From Macrosoma leucophasiata (taxonomy: Eukaryota > Arthropoda > Insecta > Lepidoptera > Hedylidae), in the NCBI GenBank assembly GCA_036365455.1, contig JAWQUS010000027.1:14806501-14870500 (forward strand): DNA of 64,000 nt, read 5' to 3'. Under the pieces are notes generated by a model. It did not search any database, was not told where the DNA came from, and saw only the letters and a list, made by a program, of their open reading frames with translations. The translations under genes were made by a program, and so were the position numbers. Of this stretch, positions 45,996 to 57,620 are shown piece after piece. How positions within the stretch are numbered: position 1 is the first letter of the stretch; every line of letters begins with the position of its first letter.

Positions 45996-46796
45996 AACTT
46001 ACTGAAAATACCAAATTACTAAAGATTGTAATTGAGAATGTTTATTCCAGCTAGTTTATCTTCTCGATATTATACAAACATCTTGATTTTCTACTAATAG
46101 GATAAGGAGTTGTGTGTGTACAGTGAATACGTTGTATTTGCCGCTTTGGTAGATGCAGTGGTTTACCTACTTTCTTGTTTGGGAAACTCGTCTAAATCTA
46201 GGCCCCTGCATTAATGCTGCTTGAATATTTTCTAAATGCTTGTTTCCTAGACGTCGCGTTAAATGGCAAAAAGCTAACCGTTGGCGATTTCTTTTGACTT
46301 AAACAGGATATCTATTGGCAAGTAACCCATTCTGCCAACGTTTTTAAACTGCTTCTAGCGTGGAATTCTGCCATTAAACAACAGAAAGAGAATGCTTAAA
46401 TTCTGGACGGAGTTTTTCGTGGGCAGCTTGAAAGAGGCGTGTGGTGCTCTTTGTTAATTTAATTTTCTTGGTGCATTTATGAGTTATATTAAATAAAGTT
46501 GGTGGTAATTTGTTTGATATAGGTTCATAACAGTGCCTGTGTATAGTGAAATAGAATAACAGTGCGAGAACACGGCCTTTAAGGTTGCCTCAAAAAGTAC
46601 ATTGTAAATGTTCTGGTAAAGTAGCCATCGCTTTACTCGAATTACTGACTGTGACTCTGACTGACTTTGACTGTTGATTGACTTTTTACTGCTTATTACG
46701 AATACGTAATATCATTTAACTTGACACTGGCAATATGCGTAACAGCGATGCCATTTACTAATCATCACCGACCCCTAAAGTCGGTTAAATCAAATA

Positions 46797-46912
46797 GAGA
46801 AAGAAAAATTCGACGCTAGGTTGTGACTTAGTGCTAAAGCGGCTGGGCTAGTTATCCAAAGGTCGCAGGTTCGATTCCTGCTCTAAATCTCGAATTTTTT
46901 CTCTCCAATATT
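46797..46912 (+). repeat. tRNA-core element, copy 3
   Basis: Arms AGAGAAAGAAAAATTCGA and TCGAATTTTTTCTCTCC pair; the core 46819-46893 has AGTGCTAAAGCGGCTGGGC and box B GGTCGCAGGTTCGATTCC. Confidence 0.65.
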
Positions 46913-46930
46913 CTTTAACTTCAAACTCAA

Positions 46931-47406
46931 AAAGGAGATGTTGCAAAAATGTATGGACCTCCGGCCATGTATTGTACACAATATCATAAAACAGGCAAAA
47001 TCAATATAAAAACGTTTTTTACTGCATATTTTAACTTATTTAGCTTTGTTTGCAGTTACAAAACATTATTTGGAGTTAGAATTGCAACTCAAAACCAACA
47101 TGGCGAATATGGCGGGCGATGTCATTTTGACATTTTTATTTTTATAATTGTATTTTGATTTTATAGTACTTGGAGAAAAAAGTAATATTTTCTAAATACT
47201 ATCGAAATCGATTCATCCCAAGTGTCGGCTGTATCGCCGCCATGTTTAACATTGTTGAAAATGATAAAATCGTTTGAATTAAATGTGGTTGTAACTCTAA
47301 AATATATTCTTGAATAAATTAATTGTATTTTTTTCGGATTCTTCTTTAATTTACCCATTTTTTGAGGACGTGTACGATCCAGAGCCGAGCTCGCAACATC
47401 TCCTTT
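46931..47406 (+). mobile_element. MITE-K copy 3
   Basis: AAAGGAGATGTTGC to GCAACATCTCCTTT, with the shared interior (CCTCCGGCCATGTATTGTAC, GCCGCCATGTTTAAC). It begins 18 bp after the tRNA-core element copy 3. Confidence 0.8.
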
Positions 47407-47771
47407 ATTTAATTACTTGGAAATAATAGAATGCTTGTGATAGGTCAAATTACAAATATAAAATTAAAGCGGATAACAAGTGATACGTTGATTAATATGT
47501 CAAAGTAAACAAAAATAAAATAAATAATGATCCAAAAATACTTAATAATAAAAATAGGTATCAACAAAATGTTCCATACTTTCTTTTACAAACGGCAAGA
47601 TAAGACTAAACTTCTTAACTACTTTAACTTCTATTATCTATATATTTCCATCGAGAAGATCAAGGTCTTCGCTAAATTCTATTTAACATTTTATAACATC
47701 TTACATGTTATATTATTATCTGATTAGGTAAGTGAAAATTTTATTGATTTGATCATGATTGATCTGTTGGG

Positions 47772-47802
47772 GTAATCGTCTTAGATCTCTAAGACGAATT
47801 AC
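47772..47802. repeat. Near-perfect 31-bp palindrome
   Basis: GTAATCGTCTTAGA / TCTAAGACGAATTAC, one extra base in one arm. Confidence 0.5.
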
Positions 47803-48004
47803 TGTCACCACTGTAATAATTAAAAATAATTTATATTTTACATATCTTCAGTAATTGTTAATCTCGGTGTTTTTATATTTCTTATTTACTTTAATATGTT
47901 AACATTTAAAAAAAACTTTACCTTTAGTGACTAGGATGAGATTAACAAATCGCACTCATACACTCGACTTGAAATAAAGTGCTATTTTCAATACATAGTC
48001 TGTT

Positions 48005-48160
48005 CTTTTTTTCACAAATGATGGTGACAAATCAGTATGCAGTTCACATCGATGGCAAGTGAATAGGTACTGCAGTCTATTGACATCTACCAAAAAACCG
48101 ATCAAAGTGTAGATGCTTTGCCACCCCAGTTATATTACCGGATAGTGTTGAATATCATGG
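48005..48160 (-). repeat. SINE-A fragment, minus
   Basis: TGGTGACAAATCAGTATGCA to GCCACCCCAGTTATATTACC. Confidence 0.6.
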
Positions 48161-48237
48161 TATATTAGGTATTAGGCAGCATATTTTCTTTTATAAACTG
48201 ATAACAGGATCACGAAAATTGGAAAAATGCAATATCT

Positions 48238-48492
48238 TTTACTGGTGGTAGAGCTCCAGTGACGGAGCTCGCGGGCGTAGGCACCACCGCATTACCTAAT
48301 ATACTTGCTGCTAAATGTTAGTGTTCAGCACTATCGTGATCCGGAGAGGTGGCAATGTATGGCCCTGTAATTTCCGGCACAGAGGCATACAACACCTTAC
48401 CTCCTAACACCTTAGGCCTCAGGAGTGGTAACGCATCTGCATTTTGACCTTAGTCTTTCTGTGGGTGTCTATAGGCTGCAGTCATCACTTAT
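48238..48492 (+). repeat. SINE-A copy
   Basis: TTTACTGGTGGTAGAGCTCC to GGCTGCAGTCATCACTTATT; a short internal duplication (CACCTTACCTCCTAACACCTTAGGCCTC) distinguishes this copy. Confidence 0.85.
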
Positions 48493-49804
48493 TACATTAC
48501 CTTAAAAAAAATCTAATCCGAAAACCAAACATTTGTAGTAATACAACATAGAAAATTTAAAAAAATAATTGTATATTTTTGAAGATGATAAAGTGGCCGT
48601 GACCTATGTATATGACCGATTTAAGTTGACGACGACCCGTTGTTGGCCAGATTTTGTTTATATAGGCCATGTTTGCATACGTTAAATAACTGGCACTGTT
48701 AGAGGATAATGTACAGATTGGTGAGGTAATATTTAACAGGATCTCAATACAAGGGCACAAGGTGATTGGTGGTACTAACTACAACAGCACTTTAAACCGG
48801 GGATGTTACATCACGTCCTGCGCGGGGTCTTCACCTTCTTAAGTATTTTTAGATAATTATTCTTTCTTAAACGTATTTGTTTGTTTTGTTTGTGGACACA
48901 ACGCCATCTGCGTTGTCTTTCCTTTCAGAAATAGATTTTGTAAACTTTTCAGAAATATCAATTCTATACTAATTAATGCTAATAATAATGTTATTGATAG
49001 AAAATCATCATATAATATTAATCACAAAAATTTGATTGTTATGCAAGTCGGTTTCATAATTAAATAACGAAAGTATTATGTACCTTATCAATTATTCAGA
49101 TTTATGCATTTTCTTTGATCAACATCAGTTATTAAATATAACAAATTAAATTTAGCATTATTGAATGATATTGTTATTTCAAAGGTCAAATCATACCATT
49201 AACAATGATTGAATGGAATAACAATTATATTGTATTGGATCGTGACAAAAGTATAGAATAAATATAACAATCAGACTAAAGAGACAATGTAAGCTGCAAC
49301 AGTTTACGATATAAAAAATTTGAGATGTAATTGTAAACTATTAAACGAACATGTAATATGAAAAAGTAATGTGAGCGACTTCATAATTCGACATTCGGAG
49401 TTCGATTTCCGGGTCGTGCAGTGTTATTGATTTGTTTGATTAAATTGCAACCTCAATGTGGACTACGTGATTGTCATCTATTACACTAAAAACATGCTAT
49501 AAGCTTTTTCTCTATTATATGAATAACATAACTGGCGAAACGTAGAGATATGATTACGCTTCTTCGACAGAATACAGATGAGGTTTTATTTGGGCTCCAT
49601 CATCTCATCCACTCAACTATACGGCTCCCTAAATCGAGGACTATAAGTTTTTACCTCAGATAAAATGCTCTTGGGCCAGTCGTCACAAATATTACGCGCA
49701 GAGAGTTAGGTACTCTCTGCAGCCAGTGCTAATCCAGGGCAGAAGGCACATTATGTCATCATTTTTATAGCCACTTTGCAGTACATTACTGTTTTGACGT
49801 AACA

Positions 49805-49868
49805 TGATAAATTGTCTGGCGCTCCACAATCTTTGCCTAGTCAGTGAGGGACTTGGCGCGAAGATACA
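49805..49868 (-). repeat. Family B fragment, minus
   Basis: TGTCTGGCGCTCCACAATCT, GAGGGACTTGGCGCGAAGAT. Confidence 0.55.
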
Positions 49869-50844
49869 TATATGATAAATCAGATCATTTTAGGAAAACA
49901 AGCTTCTACTGCAAAGTGTCTTTCAAATTGATACTTACCGAGTTACAGAATATCTACGCCTTTAGACCAGGCCACTGTCGACGTCATTGTGGAGTCTACT
50001 CTAGCTACACTGGCCATCAGAAAATAAGTAAAAAGTAGTTACATATTTAAATAATTATGATGAATAATAAATTTAATAATGTCTTGATGTTGCGTTAGAA
50101 GCAAGCGATGGAAAGTGCGTCGTGTGAAACCGCGAAACATGAACATTGACCTTCTTTTGGGGCTAAACGCCGTGAAGAAAACTTGGCACTAAGACTTTCT
50201 TTAATCCAACAAACATTTTGTTTGATAACACCGTCTAAAAATTACGGAATCAGACGGGTGGTGTATGTAACAATCAAGAGAATAATGGATTATTGTTATA
50301 AATAAGAGAATTGTCCATTAGAAAGTTTTTTAATCTCAATGTAACTTAAACGTGACGCGGCATTTTTTATAACCTTCTTATCTAATTTTCGAAGAATTGT
50401 GATGGTGCCACTGCAGCCAATAAGTATTGCGTGAGATATGTACCTAATGTTGAAATATGGCATTGACTGTGTCTGACCAATATGTAGAAGGATTTGTTAA
50501 AAAAAAATGTGATTCTAGAAATGTGTTTGCTTTACCGTATGTCCAAATGTGAAGTCTATATTTAAGTTACTTGATCATGAATGAACTTCATTATGAAACA
50601 TCTTACAAACTTTTATTGGGTATCTTCTTTATCAGATTTTAATTACGAAACTTTGTGAAACTGTAATACAAATTGCTTCGGTGAAATTAGTCTGTTAGTC
50701 TCCAGTTCGTTCAACAAGATTAATCTTTCAATTATAAATATCAGTAGCTCCCTCAGAGTTTAGAAACGTCAACAGACTCGTCTCCGAGCATAATTCGAAG
50801 TAACTGGTAACTTACGGATGTTTATATAAATTCGTACCTATGTT

Positions 50845-51125
50845 TTACTGGTGGTTGACTACCGGTGTTGGAGGTCAATGGCGTAGGCGCACCACCGCAT
50901 TACCTTATTTATTTGTCGGTAGTGATCAACAATGGTAGTATTCAGTTACGATATTTAAATTAGTAGTGTTCCGGTTGGGTGGTAATGTGAGTGAATGGTA
51001 AATTTTCTGATCCTGTAGTACAGAGGCAAAACAAGTTAAGTCAGGCATACGCAACTGTTTTTTAACCGTATGTGTTTATATTACCACCCATGTAAACTGT
51101 ATTCTTGTTTACCATGTATTTATTA
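50845..51125 (+). repeat. SINE-A copy, old
   Basis: TTTTACTGGTGGTTGACTAC to CTGTATTCTTGTTTACCATG, many substitutions. Confidence 0.65.
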
Positions 51126-51835
51126 CATAAAAAATGTATTGATGTTGTGTCCGTCTTGGCCATCTGTTGAGCGAAATATAGGCATGAAGTCATCTTTTTC
51201 ATTTAGTATTCTTAACGTCACATAAGTAATCTGTGGTATGAGAAGTTCTCAGGAAAGTCCCGGAATAGTCTCTTGTTCAGTGATTCTACTTTATTTGTTC
51301 AGAAAATATTTGACTTCTAAAAAATATGATTAAGTAGGTAGTACTTATACATACGAAACCGTTTCAGTTTAACCGACCGTAAAATTGATAACACTCCCCT
51401 TGAAATGTTTGAAAAAACATTCAATATTTAAAGATCGCAAGTATTCATACAGTTTGCGTTTGGTAATGTCTAGCATACATAGGCTCAGTAAGTACATTTT
51501 ATTAGGACATTTGCTTGCCAATACTGTAGTTTATGTGCAGCGGATCTGCCGTTTGGATTGACCTTACGTTTCGCAAACGATTGCCACGGATGCTCACCGT
51601 CAACATCCTATGCTTATCTTCAATGACGATCCCGCCAGGTTGCTGTTAACACTAAGTAGTGACTATTATCATTGTTGACTTGGGTTGCTTAACCTTAATA
51701 GCTTTAAGGTTTTTTTGCTATGATTCGAATAGGCATTTAATTTATAAATCTTAACTTCACTTGTATTTCCCTAAATACGTAGACAGAGGTTTAATAAATG
51801 TATACATTTATTCCTTCATGTGCTCATATTTTAAC

Positions 51836-52160
51836 TGCCTCAGTAGCCTAGTGGTAGCAGGCCACTACTACTACGCTGGAGTCCTGGGTTCGATTCCCGG
51901 GTGGGGGGCTATCAGAGATAACGGTGTAAATTACTTTATCTTTGGTTCTATTGGGATTTTTCAAATTTTCTGGTATTTTCCCAATACCTCGGTGTTAAGT
52001 AATGTGCCCGAAGATGGCACATTACTTGACAGGCTTGTTACTTGTTATATGGGCCAAAAACGTAACCGGCGAATCGTGGATTTTTGTTTGTATGCTTGAA
52101 TGCATGCATTTACCTCTACCTACCCTTTGTGGGATTTCAGGCGTGAAGTTACGTCGTGTC
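51836..52160 (+). repeat. tRNA-headed SINE (family T2), best copy
   Basis: The head TGCCTCAGTAGCCTAGTGGT...GGGTTCGATTCCCGGG has box A and box B and folds roughly as a tRNA. The body includes AATACCTCGGTGTTAAGTAA and a hairpin AAGTAATGTGCC/GGCACATTACTT. Related: 23264-23490 and 30590-30705. Confidence 0.75.
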
Positions 52161-52889
52161 ATATTTTGATGTATATTTAGATGTCATTTATAAAGGGCGA
52201 GACCGCCTTGCTAATTAAAAAAACTAAAACCATTGGATTATATAAATTACGACGAAGATTGAACCTGGAGACTCCAGGTCCAACCCTGGTCTTCCAGGTT
52301 CTGATCTGACAGCATTTAAAGCCTTAACCTAATGTATTTAATTCATGAATATACAAAATAATATTTTATTATATACCAGAATAGAATAAATATTTGTGTA
52401 GCCTACTAAAGTTTGTTTGAAGTCTGAATGTTTGTATAATATCTCTTTATATTTAAAGAAATTAAAATGCTTACTGCGAGTTTGTTAGCGCTATTTTTAT
52501 ATTTGTGTACCTATTTGTTTCATGTCAACGATCATTGTGACCCAACTATGTTTTTCTATTAGTCGAGTCACCCATATCATTTGAATTTTTGGGAAGACTA
52601 GATAAGCTTACGTTAATTTGCATTTAAATTGTCTTATTTTACATTCTCGCCTAGTTGAATATTTGTTTTTATAAACATGTTACGTAAACAGTTGGTTTTA
52701 TCGGTACTTACATCTATTAAGATAATAATAGAAATATATTATGTTTTATAATACCTAAGATTATATATTAATAAATATTATGTATAAATATTTTATAATA
52801 ATGAGATTTTATGTTCATTTATTAATAATATTTATTACAAAACGAAGACAATTACCGATGTTTTTAGGTGCAAATGAACAGTTAAATCA

Positions 52890-53200
52890 AAAACGGAAAG
52901 AGAAATTACGATATGATTTGACCTTCGGTAGCTAAGTGGTAAACTGGTAAAGCACGGTCCCGTTTTAACTTCACAGAGACATGACAACTTAGGTCTCAGA
53001 GGTGGCAAAGCATCTGCATTTTGACCTCTGGTTTTTATAGGTGTCTATGGGCCGCAGTCATCACTTAACATCAATGTGAGCCGCATGCTTGTTTGCCAGC
53101 TTCTGTACAAAAAGAAAAGCAGCTGGACTGATTATCCTGAGGTCGCAGGTTGAATTTCTGCCCGAGTCAAATTTGTCTTTCCATTTTTTCTTTAATTTGT
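52890..53200 (+). repeat. tRNA-core element, copy 4, interrupted by SINE-A
   Basis: The left half (CGGAAAGAGAAATTA...CCTTCGGTAGCTAAGTGG) stops near 52950; the right half resumes at AAAGCAGCTGGACTGATTAT near 53114 and ends with the arm CAAATTTGTCTTTCCAT. AAAGCA is present on both sides. Confidence 0.7.
52951..53113 (+). repeat. SINE-A 3' part inserted into a tRNA-core element
   Basis: GTCCCGTTTTAACTTCACAG to GCATGCTTGTTTGCCAGC with a short A-rich end. Confidence 0.75.
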
Positions 53201-53644
53201 AAATTTACTCGCAAGTGTTATTGCGAAAGGATTGGAACTGAAATGAAATTATTTTTGGCTAAACTTAGATTGAGATTCGCTTTTATACGTTGTATGTACG
53301 AAACCTTGAGACAGCGCAGCGATTGCCGCTTAACCAAGAGATCTTTAAAGCTTTGTATACAATGAAGTTGCTGTAAATTATAATATTTAATTTTACAAAA
53401 CACTGGTGGGATTCACATTGTTTGGGTAAATTGCGCAAAGGTTGCGTTCACCAATGGTTTTACTGTTAGCGAGCAATTAATGATTACTTACTTACTGAAT
53501 TGGTGAAGCTGATTGGTGGTTATGCGTTTGCGAGACCATCAAAGATAAATAATTAAAATGCATTTGGGCATATATTAGTGTGATTATGTTGACCTTGAAA
53601 AAGCAGCTCGTGTAAGAATCTGACTAACGTGCTCGTCTTGTATC

Positions 53645-53896
53645 CCTATCTTATAAATGCGAAAATGTGTATGTTTGTCTGTCTGTCTGTGTGTTTCGCT
53701 TTCACGTCAAAACGCATAAATTGATTTGATGAAATTCGGCATGGGGATAGTTCGAGACCCTGAGAAGGACATAAGCTATTTTTTTTCATAACTGAAACCC
53801 CATGGGATTGAAATAGTTGATGAAAGTTTATATAGAAGTCTGTAATGTCTCACATGAATTCCACGCGGACGAAGTCGCGGGCAATAGCTAGTAATA
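53645..53896 (-). repeat. Family D repeat, minus, ending 50 bp before PDSS1 exon 3
   Basis: CTTATAAATGCGAAAATGTG, (CTGT)n, then AATTCCACGCGGACGAAGTC, GCGGGCAATAGCTAGTAATA. Confidence 0.75.
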
Positions 53897-53946
53897 ACTA
53901 AATAGTGACGTGATTCCAAGTCGACTTTAGTGCATGTGGTCTGCAG

Positions 53947-54086
53947 GAACTGGAGCGCAACACAAACCAACCGGAGCTGAACACCATAGCCACATATTAC
54001 TTCGACGGACAGGGCAAGGCGCTAAGGCCGATGGTCTCGGCGCTCATGGCGAGAGCGGTCAATTACAGCGTTTACGGTGAAAATAG
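53947..54086 (+). CDS. PDSS1: polyprenyl diphosphate synthase catalytic subunit (PDSS1/qless), coding exon 3
   Basis: The acceptor is GGTCTGCAG ending at 53946 and the donor is AATAG|GTGAGT. The 140-nt exon adds residues 115-160 plus two bases. YYFDGQGKALRPMVSALMAR carries the GxGKxxRP motif (Gly135-Pro142) that binds isopentenyl diphosphate in trans-prenyltransferases, and it is close to the same stretch of human PDSS1. A repeat copy ends about 50 bp before the acceptor. No later exon was recognised up to 64000, so the following intron is at least 9.9 kb. Confidence 0.92.
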
Positions 54087-54552
54087 GTGAGTTTGTTACT
54101 TTTTTATAGATTTATGCCACCGTTTTTACTAGCAATTAGTGTACCGAAAGTGGTTTGAACCGAATACGAAATTCAACCGAATTTCGGTTCAATTTCGGGA
54201 GTGACATTTACTTTTTTTGTATTTACTCGAGCGCGTCAGATTAAGGTATGGGAGAAACCTTGCACCCCGATTGTTACCTCCACTAAATCTAAGGTTTGTA
54301 TATTGGGCCGCGCCCAAAAGGTTAGCCCTTAAAACATTCAAAAGGTCGCTACGATCTTACTTATCTGCCGAATCGTCTGAAAAATTACTCAAGAATGTCA
54401 GATACTCAGAGAGGATGTAAAGCTCCCATACAAAATTCCCACTCAAAGCTCCCATACAAAATTCTGACTATTTGGATGCGAGGCAAGCTCGTGTCGGAAG
54501 CCCTAAGCGTTTGGCCCTTTATGGAAATCTTAGATTTGGTGGAGGTACTTTT

Positions 54553-54818
54553 TATGTAGTTGAAGCGGTTCACATTGATGTTAAGTGATGACTGCAGCCT
54601 ATAGACACCCACACCAAGACCAAGGTCAAAATGCAGATGTGTTACCACTCCTGAGGCCTAAGGTGTTATGCCCCTGTGCCGGAAATTACAAGGCCATACA
54701 TTACCACCTGACCGGAACACGATAGTGCTGAACACTACCATTTAGCGGCAAGTATATTAGGTAATGCGGTGGTGCCTTCACTCGCGAGCTCCGTCACTGG
54801 AGCTCTACCACCAGTAAT
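54553..54818 (-). repeat. SINE-A copy, near full length, minus
   Basis: GAAGCGGTTCACATTGATGT to GGAGCTCTACCACCAGTAAT; 3' tail replaced by unrelated sequence. Confidence 0.85.
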
Positions 54819-55414
54819 ACTGATATGTTCTTAGGTTTTCGCGAGCTATTTAGCTTTTTTAGCTTTATTTCAATCACCAGTAATACTTTTACTGAACAGG
54901 GTGCTCCTATACATCAGACACGTTGGAGTTAATGTATGTATTAATTCAACTAGCTGTTGCCCGCGGCTTCGCCCGCGTGGATGTCGTTGCATAAATAATT
55001 TAAATTTTACAATCCCTTGGAAATGTCCTAATCAAGTTTCCCGTCGCGTACCTTTTTTTTATGTTACCTATATGGAGTACTTAATCACGTCTATAACTTC
55101 AAAAATCTCTATTTAATTTTAACCCCTTATATATGAAAGTTTAGGGGTGATTTTGACAAAATACTGATACACGTACCTATTTTTTTATTCCTAACAGAAA
55201 GACTGGAACATCACATTTCAAATCTCTAACTTAGAAACTACCAAAAATCCCACACAAATTTAAACCTCAATTCCATACAAACAGTTCCATTTTTCATTTA
55301 GGGGGAAATTTTGTCCATTTCACTTAAACAGATCATTTTTACTATTCCTAATCATGAGCCTGTATACCAATTTTTATACTGTTTAGTTCAGGAATGAGAA
55401 ACTTTCCATAACGG

Positions 55415-55580
55415 TACGGCCCTGTAATTTCCGACACAGAAGCATAACACCTTAGGCCTTAGGAGTGGTAACGCATCTGCATTTTGACCTTGGTCTTTGT
55501 GTAAGTGTCTATAGGCTGCAGTCATCACTTAACATCAATGTGAATTGCATGCTTGTTTGCCACTACATTTACATAATAAA
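55415..55580 (+). repeat. SINE-A 3' part nested in the long family D element
   Basis: GTACGGCCCTGTAATTTCCG to GCATGCTTGTTTGCCACTAC, A-rich tail. Confidence 0.8.
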
Positions 55581-55736
55581 AAAAAATTACCACTTCATTA
55601 TTCATTTTCCCCCTTTAGGACAGAATTTGTCAATTTCGTCTACACAGATCATTTTTTATTGTAATCCAAAATGTTTATACCTGTTGTCATATAGTCCTTT
55701 ATATTTATTTCTAAGAATCCTTTCTTCAACATCATG

Positions 55737-56028
55737 AAAGTAACCCTTGTACCAAATTTTAAGTCTCTAGGAACAGTAGTATCAATACTTCAATTAAATT
55801 ACAAAATCAAAAGCAAAGAAATAATCAATGTAGAATCAACCGTTTAATTCAGAGCATAGGTAGCGCGGCCGCTACCCCGACTTAAAGTAACCCTTGTACC
55901 AAATTTTAAGTCTCTAGGAACAGTAGTATCAATACTTCAATTAAATTACAAAATCAAAAGCAAAGAAATAATCAATGTAGAATCAACCGTTTAATTCAGA
56001 GCATAGGTAGCGCGGCCGCTACCCCGAC
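55737..56028 (+). repeat. 147-bp perfect tandem duplication
   Basis: Units 55737-55883 and 55884-56028 align base for base over the shared length, each ending GGTAGCGCGGCCGCTACCCC(GAC). Confidence 0.9.
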
Positions 56029-56307
56029 AAGTGCAGATCAAGAAGACAGCATTAGCGCGTTTTAAAAAACATGTGACCCCTATCCATCAAAGGAAATTGG
56101 TAACACTGCCTCTTATCTTTTGCCAAAAGTATTAATATTTGTTTTATTTATAGATACTGCTTTATCTTATTTTTTGTACCAAAGAGCCTGTTCGCTAATA
56201 TTCCACCTTGATTGTGGTAAGTCCCATACCAATATTGATGCAACTATTTTTAGTACATAACATAAGAAGCCTGTAAATCAATTTTCAGACAAATTAAAAA
56301 AAAAACA

Positions 56308-56592
56308 ATTTTTCTGGTGGTAGAGCTCCAGTGAAGGAGCTCGCGGGCGTATGTACCACCGAATTGCCTAATATGCTTGCCGCTAAATGGTAGTGTTCAG
56401 CACCATCGTGTCCCGGTCAGGTGGTAATGTACGGTCCAGTAATTTCCGGCACAGAGGCATAACACCTTAGGCCTCAGAAGTGGTAACGCATCTGCATTTT
56501 GACCTCTGGTCATTGTGTGGGTGTCTATAGGCTGCAGTCATCATTTAACATCAATGTGAACTGCATGCTTGTTTGCCACTTTCACGACATAA
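56308..56592 (+). repeat. SINE-A copy nested in the long family D element
   Basis: TTCTGGTGGTAGAGCTCCAG to GCATGCTTGTTTGCCACTTT, then an A-rich end (CATAAAAATG). Confidence 0.85.
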
Positions 56593-56599
56593 AAATGGC

Positions 56600-57620
56600 A
56601 TTAAAAACTGACAAATACCTGTACAAACTATCACCTCCTCTCTTAGAGGGTTAGGGCAGAATTCCAAAAAAAAGTATATATTTTAAGAACTTTAGCGTTG
56701 TTTTCTTTAGTAACAAAGAGTATGGACACCAATTTTTGGCTAAAGTCCAATACAAAATTTTACTACCTCTGACAAGAGGATGGGGGCAATGTCCAAAAAA
56801 AAAATTATATACGAAATTATTTGTTAGACTCAAAGATTCCGCATACCAAGTTTCAACTTTCTACCTCGAAAATTGTGGAATGCTCCCTACAAATTGCCAC
56901 CCCCTATGATAGAGGGTGGGGCAGATTTCCAAAAAAATGATGTACGAAATTATTTGTTAGGCTCAAAGAGCCTGCATACCAAGTTTCAACTTTCTACCTT
57001 GAAAATTGTGGAATGCTCCCTACAAACTGCCACCCCCTATGACAGGGGGTGGGGCAGATTTCCAAAAAAAAAAAAATTCAAGTAATCGTTGTTTTTGAGT
57101 ATCAAAGAGGCCGCATACCAATTTTTGGCTTTCCATTTGAACAATGCGGAAAGCCCAATACAAATTTCACACCCTCCTTTAAGGGGATGGTGGTAGATAA
57201 AATAAAAAAATATGTATTTATTGTTTGTTAGGCTCAAAGATTTTCGATTAAAACCGAGTTTTAACTTTCTACCTTGAAAATTGTGGGATGCTCTATACAA
57301 ATTACCACCCCCTATTTTAGGGGATGGGGCAGATTTCTAAAAAAAATAATTCAATAATAAGCAAATGTTGTTTTTTTTTAGTAACAAAGAGTTCACATAC
57401 CTATTTTTGGCTTTCCAGCTTGAACACTGCCGTAAAGCCTCAAACCTTCAAATTTCATCCCCCGTATTAAAGGGATGGAAGCAGATTTCTAAAAAAAATG
57501 ATGTACGTATTGTTTGTTAAGCTGAAAGAGTTCACATATCGACTTTTAACTTTCTATCTTGAAAATTGTAGGATGTTCCATACAAATTTTCACCCCCTAT
57601 ATTAGGGGGATGGGGATAAT
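56600..57620 (+). repeat. Degenerate tandem array, about 8 units of 120-150 bp
   Basis: Each unit has the order: AAAGAG..GCATACCAAGTTT, CAACTTTCTACCTTGAAAAT, TGTGGAATGCTC.ATACAAAT, CACCCCCTAT...GGGATGGGGCAGA, TTTCCAAAAAAAA. Anchors occur near 56650, 56790, 56925, 57050, 57185, 57325, 57475 and 57605. Confidence 0.8.

Larger units (their letters stand above)
42184..53946 (+). other. PDSS1 intron 2 (11.8 kb, repeat-filled)
   Basis: It lies between exons 2 and 3 and contains an antisense LINE fragment, MITEs, tRNA-derived elements and SINE-A copies listed separately. I see nothing specific in 42370-42925, 44470-45340, 46000-46790, 47810-48000, 48500-49800, 49870-50840, 51130-51830 and 52165-52890. 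Confidence 0.75.

Noticed and set aside
49373..49430. Another tRNA-like box B (GGAGTTCGATTTCCGGG)
   Set aside because: Only a box B-like word with no convincing A box or family copy.
52015..52046. Hairpin AAGTAATGTGCC/GGCACATTACTT as a regulatory stem-loop
   Set aside because: Part of the T2 SINE body; arms are not kept complementary in the other copies.
57037..57300. 87-codon minus-strand frame
   Set aside because: Falls in the tandem array; product of repeat sequence.
56600..57620. CRISPR-like or coding repeat array
   Set aside because: Units are degenerate tandem repeats without spacers or open frames, inside a transposon-like element.
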